From contig JACJWA010000003.1 of the NCBI GenBank assembly GCA_020637395.1, positions 1 to 64,000 of the forward strand: a stretch of DNA of 64,000 nt, read 5' to 3'. The notes under the pieces were generated by a model. It ran no database searches and was not told the origin of the DNA. It worked only from the letters and a program-made list of their open reading frames with translations. Position numbers and translations under genes: made by a program. Source of the DNA: Calditrichota bacterium. Lineage in GTDB: Bacteria > Electryoneota > RPQS01. This document shows, piece after piece, positions 7,513 through 16,944 of this stretch. Position 1 is the first letter of the stretch. Each line of letters opens with the position of its first letter.

Positions 7513-10500
7513 CTAATTGGAACCTAACGGAATCTCGCGAGCGGAATCAGTCACAGCATTAATTTTGACTGCGTAACTAGTTTGCCTCCTAATGTCGTCG
7601 TCTGTGATTAGGTGAACATCCAATAGTCCCGTGCTTCGATAACCGGTCTTCAGGTAGTTAATTTCGTCGAGGCACAAACTCCAGCCCTTTAACCATTGGT
7701 GAAGGGTTTCTTTTTGTTCACTCGTTCCCCCGAAATGTATCAAAAGGTCAATATCGCTGCCAGGTCCCGCCGTGCCATTTTTCGTGCTTCCGATTATGTA
7801 AAGCGCCTTGACACCAAATTCCTCGGCATTCATGGATCTCGCAAGTCTCTCCACCATTTCAGACCGCCATTGCCAATGCTCTCCTTTCTCCGTCTTCCCC
7901 AATACAAGTCCCTCGACAGATTTGGCAACAGGCAGCGCAGAAGGTTGCGAAAGTATTCCAACTGCTTCGTTCGAATCGGCGTTCATGAAGACCTTCAATA
8001 CCTTTCCGCCCGTACAAGCAGGTACATCAATGACGCGAATTACTTTCTCGAGATATGCAAATGCAGGAATCAGATCCTTCAAAATATTAGGAGAGTTCTG
8101 CAGCATGTGGAGATTAAATCGCACGTCAGGGTCGTCAGGATAAAGAGGCAGATAACGAATACCCGCTTCAACCAAATCCTGAAAGAAGTGCGTTCCAAAT
8201 GAAAGATCCGGCACGTAGTTCCCGATGCGTCGAGCAATTTCAATCAACACGGCCGAATTGTTGATATCGGAGTATGTAACGTTTACTCCAAGTTTGATAT
8301 CACCTCTGCTGCCCCATCGACCCGGACCCATCAGAACAAACTGGCGCTTCGGCAATAGCTTGTTAAGCTCTCCCACCGCGCGGCCAACTGCACGCAATTC
8401 GTCAATACCTTCAAGGGATGCGTATCCTTCCGGATCAACATACACAATGTGAGTGACGTCCGGCACGGTGCCGTTGGAAATGTATTTGTTTGCCGAAAAA
8501 ACGCACGCGACATCCGGGAAGTCGCGCGGAATAACGGCCGGAGCACTCTCTTGCCCTGCACTTTGCGGCCTGCATTGCAATAGATGAAGATTCGAGCCGT
8601 CAGACGCGAATTCAATGTCTACAGGTGACTGAATGGTTTCCTGCAAGATCGAGAGAATGCGGTGCATTTGATTGAGAAAGGCGGTGTCTTCAAAGAGCGT
8701 GCGGAACGTCACGATTACCTCCTGGTAATTGACGTCCATATCGGCGATCGAATACCTGCGAATTTCGTTGCCGTCCAGTATCGATACCATGTTTGCGACG
8801 TCAGGCAGCTCGTCACCGCAGCATTCAAGAAATTCCTGCACGGAAGTCGTCTCGAAACAGTTCTCTTCAAGATTAATGACGTCAATCTTTGAAGGAGAAT
8901 AGCGCGCAATTTCCTCTGGAGAGACATTCACGCGCATCCCCGGCTGACCGGGTGCAGCGAGCACAGGATAGTCGTCACTTAGTCGGTCAACGGCACGAGT
9001 CCCGAGTCCAGGCACCATGCGGACCAGGCCATCTTCGCGTCTGATTCGCGGCGACCATCGAAACTCATTGTTGCTGAATGCAACGCCCGCCCAGGAAGGC
9101 AAAAAGAACTTTCCAACATGAGTTCCAACCACCTCCTGGATCATCACACTCATTTCTTCGTGAAAATCTACAAGTCCGCGCTCGATACGATACTCGATTG
9201 GATCCGGCCCGAAGGTAGATGAATAAACCTCTGCGATTGCGTCCGTGAGCGCGCTGAGCCGTTGCGCCTTTGTTCCTTGATTTGCAAGAAAGAGGCTTTT
9301 GTATTTGCCCGAAAATGCCGCGCCAAACCGGTCTTCAAGTAGACTCGAACTTCTTACAACCAGAGGCTTGTCTCCAAAATCATCAAGTGCCATCGAGAGC
9401 CCCTGCAACATGTCGGGCGGAAACTGCGAGTTTTTGAACAACTGGATGACATGCGCATACTCTTGTCTGACTTGAGCAATATCTTTGTACTTCTGTTCCA
9501 CAACCTCTTCGAGATTGTTGTAATGGACAAATACTGATTGAGCATCGGAGGCTATATACCAGGTTTTTGGAACCCGGAGCGCGGCAAGCTCGGGGAATTC
9601 TTCCGCATGCTTCTTGAGGATACTTTCTGCTAGAAACAACCCTGCGCTCTTGCCGCCCAGCCTGCCATGACTTCCGGACGGATAAACAACGCGCGAGAGC
9701 AATTCATGAAAGTCGTAGAGATTAACGAACTCCTTGGCGATCCTTATGTAATCCAAATCATCGGAAAAAATTCTTCTGAGTAATGCGACGCGAATGCTTT
9801 TCTTCGTGAAATCCGGCAGATCGATGCCGGAGGGCGAAAGCAGGACAAATCTACGCACGGCGCTGATGACGTCACCCAAACTAATGGACGGGTCAGAGAC
9901 TGCTTTCAGTAGAAATCCCGCGCGGTCTTCTTTCATCCAGTCTTGGACAAGATTTAAGATTGTCGCGGACGGCATATGTTCGGACGCGATTCTGAAAATA
10001 GATTCACTGTTTGCCTCCAATCCAATACTACTCTCAATGCGGCGAGGTTGGTTTTCGCCTTCCTCTGTGCCCGGTTGCGACAGGCTTCGATCCGAACTGA
10101 AGATTCGCTGCAGCTCTATGGCTTCGGGTGTTCCCTGCCTGCAAAGTGTAATCAGCAGTTTTCGAGCAATGCGGTTGTAAAGAACCGTGTTAGTTCCGGC
10201 TAGCATGTCGATGACAATTCGCCAGTCCGATGAAGGTGTCGGAGATACCGTATCTCGAGCCCGTTCTACTTCTCTCAGAATTTGGTTTAGCTTTTGGTGC
10301 TGAATGAAGCCAGCAATACGCTCCGATATTGTCTGGATGAGCTTTACTTCTTCTTTCAAAAATGGACCAGAGTCCGCCTGTGGCCTATTTTCGAGATAAT
10401 GAACATGAATTCTCCCTACGACCAATCCTTGCACGACGATCTCCGCAGTCTGCGACCAGGGCGAGTGGGCAAAATTGCTCGAGCAATACGCATGGTCGCC

Positions 10501-10698
10501 GTAATCCAGTTTGCAGCAGCAAACATCGGAGAATTGCCATCCTGTCGGAATAGCTTCAGCGACCTTGGATAGTACGTCGTCAAGCTCGCGCCCATAGTCC
10601 TTTAGCAACTCTTCAATTTGGTAGAGGCAATTAAGCTCTTTTGCACGTTCCGAGAGGTCGTGTAAAAGCTTGTCAATGTTCGGCCCGTTCTCATTCAT
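7513..10698 (-). CDS. GAF-like / PEP-pyruvate-binding ATP-grasp / nucleotidyltransferase fusion protein
   Basis: A 1061-residue multidomain protein. Residues ~20-145 look like a GAF-type sensor. The region ~343-711 is a PPDK_N-type ATP-grasp: GRLGGKSAG, KPLVVRSSSLLEDRFG at ~444-459, MVPGLGTRAVDR, and the metal/ATP end IEFASDGSNLHLLQCRPQ. Residues ~765-860 hold a module (GPGRWGSRGD ... SFGTHFFQDL) also found in the neighbouring paralogue. The last ~100 residues are a polymerase-beta-type nucleotidyltransferase (IIGSTKNGTAGPGSDIDLL, G-S...D-x-D). The phosphohistidine swivel and PEP barrel of true PEP synthase or pyruvate phosphate dikinase are not seen, so it is not an ordinary gluconeogenic enzyme. 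It overlaps the upstream paralogue by 8 bp, so the two are coupled. Function unknown. Confidence 0.8.
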   Translation of the reverse strand: MNENGPNIDKLLHDLSERAKELNCLYQIEELLKDYGRELDDVLSKVAEAIPTGWQFSDVCCCKLDYGDHAYCSSNFAHSPWSQTAEIVVQGLVVGRIHVHYLENRPQADSGPFLKEEVKLIQTISERIAGFIQHQKLNQILREVERARDTVSPTPSSDWRIVIDMLAGTNTVLYNRIARKLLITLCRQGTPEAIELQRIFSSDRSLSQPGTEEGENQPRRIESSIGLEANSESIFRIASEHMPSATILNLVQDWMKEDRAGFLLKAVSDPSISLGDVISAVRRFVLLSPSGIDLPDFTKKSIRVALLRRIFSDDLDYIRIAKEFVNLYDFHELLSRVVYPSGSHGRLGGKSAGLFLAESILKKHAEEFPELAALRVPKTWYIASDAQSVFVHYNNLEEVVEQKYKDIAQVRQEYAHVIQLFKNSQFPPDMLQGLSMALDDFGDKPLVVRSSSLLEDRFGAAFSGKYKSLFLANQGTKAQRLSALTDAIAEVYSSTFGPDPIEYRIERGLVDFHEEMSVMIQEVVGTHVGKFFLPSWAGVAFSNNEFRWSPRIRREDGLVRMVPGLGTRAVDRLSDDYPVLAAPGQPGMRVNVSPEEIARYSPSKIDVINLEENCFETTSVQEFLECCGDELPDVANMVSILDGNEIRRYSIADMDVNYQEVIVTFRTLFEDTAFLNQMHRILSILQETIQSPVDIEFASDGSNLHLLQCRPQSAGQESAPAVIPRDFPDVACVFSANKYISNGTVPDVTHIVYVDPEGYASLEGIDELRAVGRAVGELNKLLPKRQFVLMGPGRWGSRGDIKLGVNVTYSDINNSAVLIEIARRIGNYVPDLSFGTHFFQDLVEAGIRYLPLYPDDPDVRFNLHMLQNSPNILKDLIPAFAYLEKVIRVIDVPACTGGKVLKVFMNADSNEAVGILSQPSALPVAKSVEGLVLGKTEKGEHWQWRSEMVERLARSMNAEEFGVKALYIIGSTKNGTAGPGSDIDLLIHFGGTSEQKETLHQWLKGWSLCLDEINYLKTGYRSTGLLDVHLITDDDIRRQTSYAVKINAVTDSAREIPLGSN

Positions 10699-12463
10699 AT
10701 AGTATTATTCCGCGTCTTGTTTTGCCGTCAACCATAGTCTTGAATGGTGATCTTGCTCTCAGTAATAGAACAAAATTGGTTTCTTCGATGACGTCACAAG
10801 CATCCAAGACATCCCATGCGATATCGCGCAGAGAGTTTTCGTGAGGCATGGAGAAATAGAAAACTCGAAAACTTGTCAAGTTGTGAAAAAAGTGCGAGCC
10901 CTGGCTGGGAGAAACCACCATACCTGGCAGCGTTGCTTCAACTATCACTCTCGCTGAAGAGATCTGCCCTACGTGCACGGGAATCCCGCGCCATTCGTCT
11001 GTCGTACCCCAGCGGCCATAGCCTACTAAGATACTATTCCTATTCTCACGAATCAACCGCGCATTCAAGTATTCGATTTCGTTGGCGATAGCCGGCGTGT
11101 GCTTCCAGTCAAACAAATCCCGCCGGACGAGAATAATATCTTCAATAGTATCGATAATTCCGTTACCCAAAGCATTGTCTGAAGCCAACAAGACATTTGT
11201 CGCTTCGAAATCCTCATCACCAAACTCGACGTTTACGGAGTCGATGACAATTGGCCGGACTTGCAAAAACCCGAAGCTCGCCGGCAGTCCATCCTCGAGA
11301 TCCAAGGACATCGCAAACTCGATCTCCACGGGACTGCCGAGCGCTGTCTCGCATTCCTTCAGCAACAGCTTAAGAAGTTGATTCAGCGGAACTCTGTCGT
11401 GAGTCAATATTGGGGTGAAGTTTAGCAACCTCGGTCCGCGCGTGCTGATTCCGCTCCGAATTCGCCCTGACTCCGCATCAAACGTCGAAGCGAGGAATTT
11501 GAGACTTCCGTCAGCTTCGGCATCCGGCAATTCGCAGCGAATCAAGTATTCGGCTTCATTTACAGGATCATAGACGGTCGGTTTCTCCATATTCACTGCC
11601 CAGAACGCCACCTGAGAATGTTTGAGCATGTCGGAGATTGTATTGAAGGGCGGCCCGACGTGAGGCAGATGCGGGGAATAAGTCCACGCCGCTTCACCGT
11701 CCACAACGGTTTTGCCAAGTCCAAGGGCCAAGTCGATAACGCCATCTTCAGGACGCACCCAATTCATAGCGTAAAAGTTAAAACACCTCGCTACTCCTGA
11801 AACTTCGGGATAGAATCTTTTGCCGTGTCGCTTTCCGACAACTTCTTGCAGAATGACAGCCATCTTCTCATCCGTCGTGTCATCAGTGCAGTTTTGTCTG
11901 TAGATTCTTGCTTCTCGGAAATATGTTGACGCATAAACATATTTGATCGCTTCAAGTAGACGCATAAAGCGTTCTGACGGACTGAATTGATTGTTCGGCA
12001 CCATCTTTGTCCCGTACACGCCGGCAAAGGGACGGTAAAGTGCATCCTCAAGCCTGCTTGAAGACCTTACTGCTATCGGAGTTGTCAGACTTTGCGCAAG
12101 AGTCATCAAATCGCCAACGCACTCGGTTGGAAAATCGCCCCGCTGGAATGCATCTGCAATTCGGACATCTGACGTTTCCGATTTGACAAGCTCTTGCAGT
12201 TCGTTTCGCTCCATGAACAAGTCGAAGACTTCGGTTGTGAGAACGACCATGCGGGGAATCGATACGGAAACACCTTCGAGTTCGCCCGCGAGATCAAGCC
12301 TGTCGATAAGGGCTCTGGCGGCCAGAAGCCCGTGCGCTTTCCCTCCGATTTCACCAGAGCCAATCCGTGTAATAGGAGTCCGGTGAAATCCAATATCCCG
12401 AGAGTACTCTGGAATCAGATCAAGAATCTGCTCATGTGTATGCGTAAAGGGAGTGAGTTTCAT
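10691..12463 (-). CDS. PEP/pyruvate-binding (PPDK_N) ATP-grasp domain protein
   Basis: A protein of about 590 residues with the ATP-grasp part of PEP synthase: GSGEIGGKAHGLLAARAL, TPIAVRSSSRLEDALYRPF, LALGLGKTVVDG and IEFAMSLD...GFLQVRPI. It then has a module GYGRWGTTDEWRG ... GSHFFHNL shared with the next gene. No swivel or PEP-barrel domain follows. The ATG at 12463 is preferred: an in-frame ATG at 12508 lies inside the terminator hairpin of the gene before it, although 12463 lacks a strong ribosome site. It is first in a two-gene unit with the larger paralogue. The pair may act together, for example as a regulator or an ATP-dependent phosphotransferase; this is inference. Confidence 0.75.
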   Translation of the reverse strand: MKLTPFTHTHEQILDLIPEYSRDIGFHRTPITRIGSGEIGGKAHGLLAARALIDRLDLAGELEGVSVSIPRMVVLTTEVFDLFMERNELQELVKSETSDVRIADAFQRGDFPTECVGDLMTLAQSLTTPIAVRSSSRLEDALYRPFAGVYGTKMVPNNQFSPSERFMRLLEAIKYVYASTYFREARIYRQNCTDDTTDEKMAVILQEVVGKRHGKRFYPEVSGVARCFNFYAMNWVRPEDGVIDLALGLGKTVVDGEAAWTYSPHLPHVGPPFNTISDMLKHSQVAFWAVNMEKPTVYDPVNEAEYLIRCELPDAEADGSLKFLASTFDAESGRIRSGISTRGPRLLNFTPILTHDRVPLNQLLKLLLKECETALGSPVEIEFAMSLDLEDGLPASFGFLQVRPIVIDSVNVEFGDEDFEATNVLLASDNALGNGIIDTIEDIILVRRDLFDWKHTPAIANEIEYLNARLIRENRNSILVGYGRWGTTDEWRGIPVHVGQISSARVIVEATLPGMVVSPSQGSHFFHNLTSFRVFYFSMPHENSLRDIAWDVLDACDVIEETNFVLLLRARSPFKTMVDGKTRRGIILYE

Positions 12464-12479
12464 GTGACACAAAAAGTAG

Positions 12480-12510
12480 AAATGGAACCGGAATATCTCC
12501 GGTTCCATTT
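12480..12510 (-). terminator. Terminator of the glutamate dehydrogenase gene
   Basis: Perfect 13-bp inverted repeat AAATGGAACCGGA/TCCGGTTCCATTT (12480-12492 with 12498-12510), followed on the minus strand by TTTCTACTTTTTG. It sits just after the dehydrogenase stop and just before the next minus-strand start. Confidence 0.8.
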
Positions 12511-12545
12511 CGTTTGTTATATAGGAATTGTTTCAGTCCGTTCGT

Positions 12546-13832
12546 TTACACCCAACCTCTGTCACGGCACGCTTTCGCAACGCGGTCCACGGCAATCGTG
12601 TAGGCGGCGTCACGCATATACAGCTTCTTCTTTCTCGCAAGTTCGCTGACACGCAAATATGCGGACGTCATCTTAGTGTCCAGTTTGCCGAGTACTTCAT
12701 CCTTCTCCCAGAAGTAATTTATGTTGCTCTGCACTTGCTCAAAGTAGCTACACGTCACTCCTCCCGCATTGGCCAATAGATCGGGAAGCATGAAAATGCC
12801 GCGCTTGTGGATCTCGATGTCCGCATCGGGAGTGGTCGGCCCATTCGCGCCTTCGGCGATGATCTTAACTCTCTTTGAAATCTTGTTGACGTTTGAAGCA
12901 GTTATCTGATTCTCCATTGCGGAGGGGAAGAGAATATCGACCTCTTGCTCAATCCAAGCTTCACCCGGAAGGACCTCATAGCCGAGGTCCGTAGCCTTAT
13001 CTTTGTCGACTCCGCCAAAACGGTCTGTGATCTGCAGCAATGCGCCCAGATCTATTCCGTCTTTCTTACGCAGGGTGCGCGGAGTCTGTTCCTTTTGGTC
13101 CCAATAGGAGATGGCGATAACTTTGCCGCCAAGTTGCGTATAAAGTTGGATCGCGTACTGTGCCACGTTTCCAAATCCCTGAACACTTGCTATCGTGTCT
13201 GCGGGCTTGATATTCATCTCTCGCAGTGCTTCCCGCACCGTGAAGACCACACCATATCCGGTGGCTTCAGTGCGCCCCAATGATCCGCCCATACCGACTG
13301 GCTTGCCCGTGATCAACCCCGGGAATCTCGCTCCTCGAATCGTTTCGTACTCGTCAAGCATCCAGAGCATGTGCTGGGCATTAGTCATCACATCAGGAGC
13401 CGGAACATCTCGATCCGGTCCAATGTCTTGCGCGAGTTGCCGGACCCATCCACGGCAAATTTGTTCTTGCTCACGGCCGCTGAGATTGTGCGGATCGCAG
13501 ATTACGCCGCCTTTGCTGCCGCCCAAGGGGATGTCTACGACGCTGCACTTCCAGGTCATCCACATTGACAACGCGCGAACCGTATCAAGCGTTTCCATAG
13601 GGTGAAATCGAATGCCGCCCTTACCCGGGCCGCGTGCGTCGTTGTGCTGGACTCTGAAACCGCGGAAGACCTGTGTCGTGCCGTTGTCCATTCTCACGGG
13701 TATAGCAAATGAGTACTCTCGAAGCGGTTGGCGCAATAGCTCGCAGGTTGCCTGATCGAGACCGAGCTGCTTTGCCGTTTGATCGAATTGCGCTTGTGCC
13801 ATTTCGAACGCGTTGAATGACTTAGTAGCCAT
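12546..13832 (-). CDS. gdhA: Glu/Leu/Phe/Val dehydrogenase (glutamate dehydrogenase)
   Basis: A 428-residue enzyme interconverting glutamate and 2-oxoglutarate plus ammonium with NAD(P). Seen: FRGFRVQHNDARGPGKGG near residue 45-62, the catalytic-Lys region PLGGSKGGV, DVPAPDVMTNAQHMLW, the substrate-domain TGKPVGMGGSLGR, ATGYGVV, and the Rossmann segment VQGFGNVAQ. Length is typical of the hexameric small type. The ATG at 13832 has GGAGG about 9 nt upstream. It is a single gene with its own terminator. It could also be described as an amino-acid dehydrogenase of broader specificity, but the motifs fit GDH best. Confidence 0.92.
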   Translation of the reverse strand: MATKSFNAFEMAQAQFDQTAKQLGLDQATCELLRQPLREYSFAIPVRMDNGTTQVFRGFRVQHNDARGPGKGGIRFHPMETLDTVRALSMWMTWKCSVVDIPLGGSKGGVICDPHNLSGREQEQICRGWVRQLAQDIGPDRDVPAPDVMTNAQHMLWMLDEYETIRGARFPGLITGKPVGMGGSLGRTEATGYGVVFTVREALREMNIKPADTIASVQGFGNVAQYAIQLYTQLGGKVIAISYWDQKEQTPRTLRKKDGIDLGALLQITDRFGGVDKDKATDLGYEVLPGEAWIEQEVDILFPSAMENQITASNVNKISKRVKIIAEGANGPTTPDADIEIHKRGIFMLPDLLANAGGVTCSYFEQVQSNINYFWEKDEVLGKLDTKMTSAYLRVSELARKKKLYMRDAAYTIAVDRVAKACRDRGWV

Positions 13833-14349
13833 TACTGTGATTCCTCCGAATCGTTGTGCTGCAGGCGGCAATCTAATACCACATGCACACAGTTAAGTTT
13901 GGGAATTCATCCTGCTTCCAGGAGCTGGCCGTTCACAATGAACTTTCAGCACCACAAATGTACGAAAGTGCAAAATCGTCCGCTACAGGCAGCTTTCCCC
14001 TACTTTAATACAAACAATTATAAATGTTACATATACGAGACTGTGATTAGCACACACAACGTTTGAGAAATATTTCACAACAAAACATCGTCCCTTTTGC
14101 ATTTCAGGGATCATTTCCCGAAAAGTCATTACCCGCTTTAGCACCAGAAGTCGAAAGCCCCTGGATTTCAGGCCAAGGGCTTTGGGTCACTTTTACTTTG
14201 ATTCAAAGCATTTCATCATGGTCGACAGAATCAGATCACGTGCAAACCAAACTGACAGTTCTCCCTAAAGTCGAGTCTACTCATGAAGAACTCCCAGAGC
14301 ATTGGCTTAGAACGAATGAAACTGAACTCGCAAAAAGCGAACTGCTTTG
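13833..14349. other. Intergenic region between gdhA and an Rrf2 regulator
   Basis: 517 bases. It should carry the gdhA promoter (minus strand). One inverted repeat is present (listed separately). A 96-codon plus-strand frame has no ribosome site or family resemblance and is not called. Confidence 0.5.
14154..14183. terminator. Possible terminator hairpin
   Basis: AAAGCCC/GGGCTTT (14154-14160 with 14177-14183), extended inside by TGG/CCA. It lies about 170 bp after the Rrf2 stop on the minus strand. There is no clean T run, so it is uncertain. Confidence 0.35.
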
Positions 14350-14781
14350 CTAAGGCTGCGGAATCCAGAGTTTCTTCTCACGCATTTTAACAAGATCCGC
14401 AATTGTGGTCAGTTTCAGGAAAGACTCGACCTCTGCTTTCTTGGTTTTCCACAGTTGATGCACGCAGCACGCCGTTTCGTCGCTGCAGACGCCGTGGCCA
14501 AGTATACAGTCTTGCGCAAGAGTCAGTCCGTCGAAGAGAATAAACACATCATAGAGCGCTATCTCATCAGGCTTGCGCAGAAGCGTGAATCCGCCTCCCG
14601 GCCCTTTGCTCGAGTTGACGAAGCCGTTTGACGATAGATCGCGAAGCAACTTCGATAGAAAAGGTGCCGGTAAATTTTCAGTCTTTGCGATCGCGCTCGC
14701 CAAAACAGCGCCATTATTCATGTTCTGTGCAAGGTGCACCAAGGCACGTATTGCATAACCGGTCTGTCGGGAAAATATCAT
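14350..14781 (-). CDS. Rrf2-family transcriptional regulator
   Basis: A 143-residue winged-helix repressor of the Rrf2 family, MIFSRQTGYAIRALVHLAQ at the start, recognition region LPAPFLSKLLRDL and wing GPGGGFTL. The cluster C-x6-C-x5-CC (about residues 92-106) has the layout of Fe-S-binding members such as NsrR and IscR, so it may sense NO, O2 or Fe-S status. It is downstream of the tauE-like gene and the molybdenum cofactor operon, 141 bp away. A second Rrf2 gene starts at 18749. The likely targets are the nitrate and molybdenum genes, by position only. Confidence 0.85.
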   Translation of the reverse strand: MIFSRQTGYAIRALVHLAQNMNNGAVLASAIAKTENLPAPFLSKLLRDLSSNGFVNSSKGPGGGFTLLRKPDEIALYDVFILFDGLTLAQDCILGHGVCSDETACCVHQLWKTKKAEVESFLKLTTIADLVKMREKKLWIPQP

Positions 14782-14922
14782 TTCCCTATCCTTTTACCTA
14801 TCACAAAAGATCTACTATTGTTCAAAATAACACTCAATGTAAGCTACGATCATTAATCATGTTTTTGTGACTAAGCCAACTACAAAACCTTTTTCAAGGT
14901 ATTGAAGTTGACCCGCTCGCCA

Positions 14923-15696
14923 TTAGAACGAATGCCAAGCCCTTAGCGTTGCAAGTATAAGCTTTATTGAAGCCATAAGCAACACGATTGCAAGAAGTCG
15001 TCGCAGCCAATTAGGACTTACTCGGTTTGCTCCGACATAGGAACCGAGCAATCCACCAAGAAAGGCCCCCACAATAACTCCCGCTGCGGGCGCGAGCGTC
15101 AGCTTATTTGACATGGCGCGGCCAGCCAATCCAGCAAGTGAGTTAACCAGAATGAACAGTGCAGACAAAGTCGCAACAGGTTTTACAGTCGCCCAGCGCA
15201 TCAGTAGAGCCAACGGACTCAGAAAGATGCCTCCGCCCACACCAACAATTCCGGACAATAGCCCAATCGCGCTTCCGCTTCCAACCACACTCCATGTATG
15301 TGGTGTTCTCAGTGCATCTAATTGACCACTGTTTCTCACAACACCAATCCGTGCCGCAGCAAATACCAACACCGCCGCCAACAGCAGCTTATAGATATGC
15401 GCGTCAACTCGAAGCATTCCCCCGATAAACGCAAACGGAACGGCAAAAAGTATGATTGGCCACGAGAAAGCCGGGAGTCTGTGCCCACCCCTGCGGTACA
15501 TTGCAAATGCAAGTGTTGCAACCATAACATTCAGCAGCAGAGCTGAACTTGACATCTGTTCCGGCGAAAACGCGAAGAAGCTCATTACGGCAAGGTAGCC
15601 TGAAGCTCCTCCGTGCCCGACGGAGGAATAGACAGCCGCAACAAGGAAGATTATCGACGGTAGCAAAAGATAATGTAAAGTGTTGGACTCAATCAT
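14923..15696 (-). CDS. TauE/SafE-family membrane permease
   Basis: A 257-residue integral membrane protein with about seven or eight hydrophobic helices and the family's two repeated motifs, VGHGGASGYLAV near residue 26 and LLSGIVGVGGGIFLSPLAL near 148. Members export sulfite, sulfoacetate or related anions, but many are uncharacterised. The ATG at 15696 is taken; a TTG lies one codon upstream. It follows moeA by 33 bp on the same strand, so it is probably the last gene of the molybdenum cofactor operon. A role in oxyanion transport linked to molybdate or nitrate metabolism is only a guess. Confidence 0.85.
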   Translation of the reverse strand: MIESNTLHYLLLPSIIFLVAAVYSSVGHGGASGYLAVMSFFAFSPEQMSSSALLLNVMVATLAFAMYRRGGHRLPAFSWPIILFAVPFAFIGGMLRVDAHIYKLLLAAVLVFAAARIGVVRNSGQLDALRTPHTWSVVGSGSAIGLLSGIVGVGGGIFLSPLALLMRWATVKPVATLSALFILVNSLAGLAGRAMSNKLTLAPAAGVIVGAFLGGLLGSYVGANRVSPNWLRRLLAIVLLMASIKLILATLRAWHSF

Positions 15697-15729
15697 CAAA
15701 TATTTGCGAGGGAACTTACTAACAAAGTC

Positions 15730-16944
15730 TTAAGTCCAAGGCAACAAAATCACCTTAACTATGTCATCCCCGCGAATGGTTCCAGGTTCACCATCGCAAA
15801 CAATCAAACAGTCTGCGTTGACCAACCCTCCAAGCATATGGGATTGTTGGCCGTGGCACGGTTTCGCCTTCAATTCTCCATATTCGGTCGAGAGCGTCGC
15901 TCTGACGAATTCGGTTCGAGGAGTACGTTTCTTGACAGTCGCGCCCAGTCTAGCCGAAATCAGTTTGGGTTCGGAGTAGACTCCACCCGACATTACCTGT
16001 AACGCTGGCCGTACAAGTAGTGCAAACACCACAAGAGCCGCAACTGGATTTCCAGGTAATCCAAACACATGCTTTGTTCCGACCTTTGCATGGACAGTCG
16101 GCTTTCCTGGCTTGATCGAAATACTTTCTATATCAATTTCACCCCCGAGGCTTGTCAGGGCAGGCTTTACGTAATCAACATCTCCGACTGATGCGCCACC
16201 GGACGTGATAACCACATCGGCATTGTTTAGCGCTTCACTCAAGGCATTTTGAGTTTCACCCAAGTTGTCTTTACAACTGAAAGCGCACGAGACAGAAATT
16301 CCCATTTCGGCAAGTACTGTCATCAAACCAAGCCGATTCGAATCGTAAATTTGAGAGGATCCAAGCTCCTCGCCCGGTTGCACAAGTTCAGAACCTGTTA
16401 TTACAAGTGCAACGCTGGGTTTTCTGAATACTCTGACTTGAGTGACGCCAAGCGAAGATGCAAGAGCGATGGCAGGCGGAGTCATTCGGGTTCGCTCGGG
16501 AATACAAACGGCTCCTTCCTTGAACTCTTCACCCGAAAATCGAATGTTTCGGCTGATCGCGATTGGCTCAGTGATGTTGACAGTATCGCTTTCGCTTGTA
16601 GTATCTTCAAGCATGACGACAGAGTCAGCACCATTCGGAATTGATGCACCCGTAAAAATACGCGCTGCTTGCCCACTCTTAAGACTGAATGTTGTCGCTT
16701 CGCCTGTATGCACGGTTCCAGCAATCTGAAGCTTCGCGGGTGTATTTGTCGTCGCGGCGATCGTATCCCGTGATTGAACTGCAAATCCGTCGACCGCGCT
16801 GTTGTCAAACCGTGGAATGGGAAACTTTGCGGTTAGCTCTTCTGCGAGGTGGTAGTTCAGCGCGTCCGCCAGCAGCCTGACTTCGTGCCCGCTGTTCTTG
16901 CAAGAATTAAGAATTATTCCTTTCGCTTCGGCTAAGCTAATCAT
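15730..16944 (-). CDS. moeA: Molybdopterin molybdotransferase MoeA
   Basis: A 404-residue MoeA, which inserts molybdate into adenylylated molybdopterin. Seen: FPIPRFDNSAVDGFAV near 40-55, TGEATTFSLKSGQAARIFTG, SLGVTQVRVFRKPSVALV, the MPT-binding TSGGASVGDVDYV, and the C-terminal FGLPGNPVAALVVF. Length is normal. It overlaps the moaC-moaB fusion gene by 8 bp. It supplies the cofactor for the nitrate reductase encoded about 5 kb away. Confidence 0.95.
   Translation of the reverse strand: MISLAEAKGIILNSCKNSGHEVRLLADALNYHLAEELTAKFPIPRFDNSAVDGFAVQSRDTIAATTNTPAKLQIAGTVHTGEATTFSLKSGQAARIFTGASIPNGADSVVMLEDTTSESDTVNITEPIAISRNIRFSGEEFKEGAVCIPERTRMTPPAIALASSLGVTQVRVFRKPSVALVITGSELVQPGEELGSSQIYDSNRLGLMTVLAEMGISVSCAFSCKDNLGETQNALSEALNNADVVITSGGASVGDVDYVKPALTSLGGEIDIESISIKPGKPTVHAKVGTKHVFGLPGNPVAALVVFALLVRPALQVMSGGVYSEPKLISARLGATVKKRTPRTEFVRATLSTEYGELKAKPCHGQQSHMLGGLVNADCLIVCDGEPGTIRGDDIVKVILLPWT

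Noticed and set aside
14063..14353. 96-codon plus-strand frame between gdhA and the Rrf2 gene
   Set aside because: It overlaps the regulator's end, has no ribosome site and covers a hairpin; not supported.
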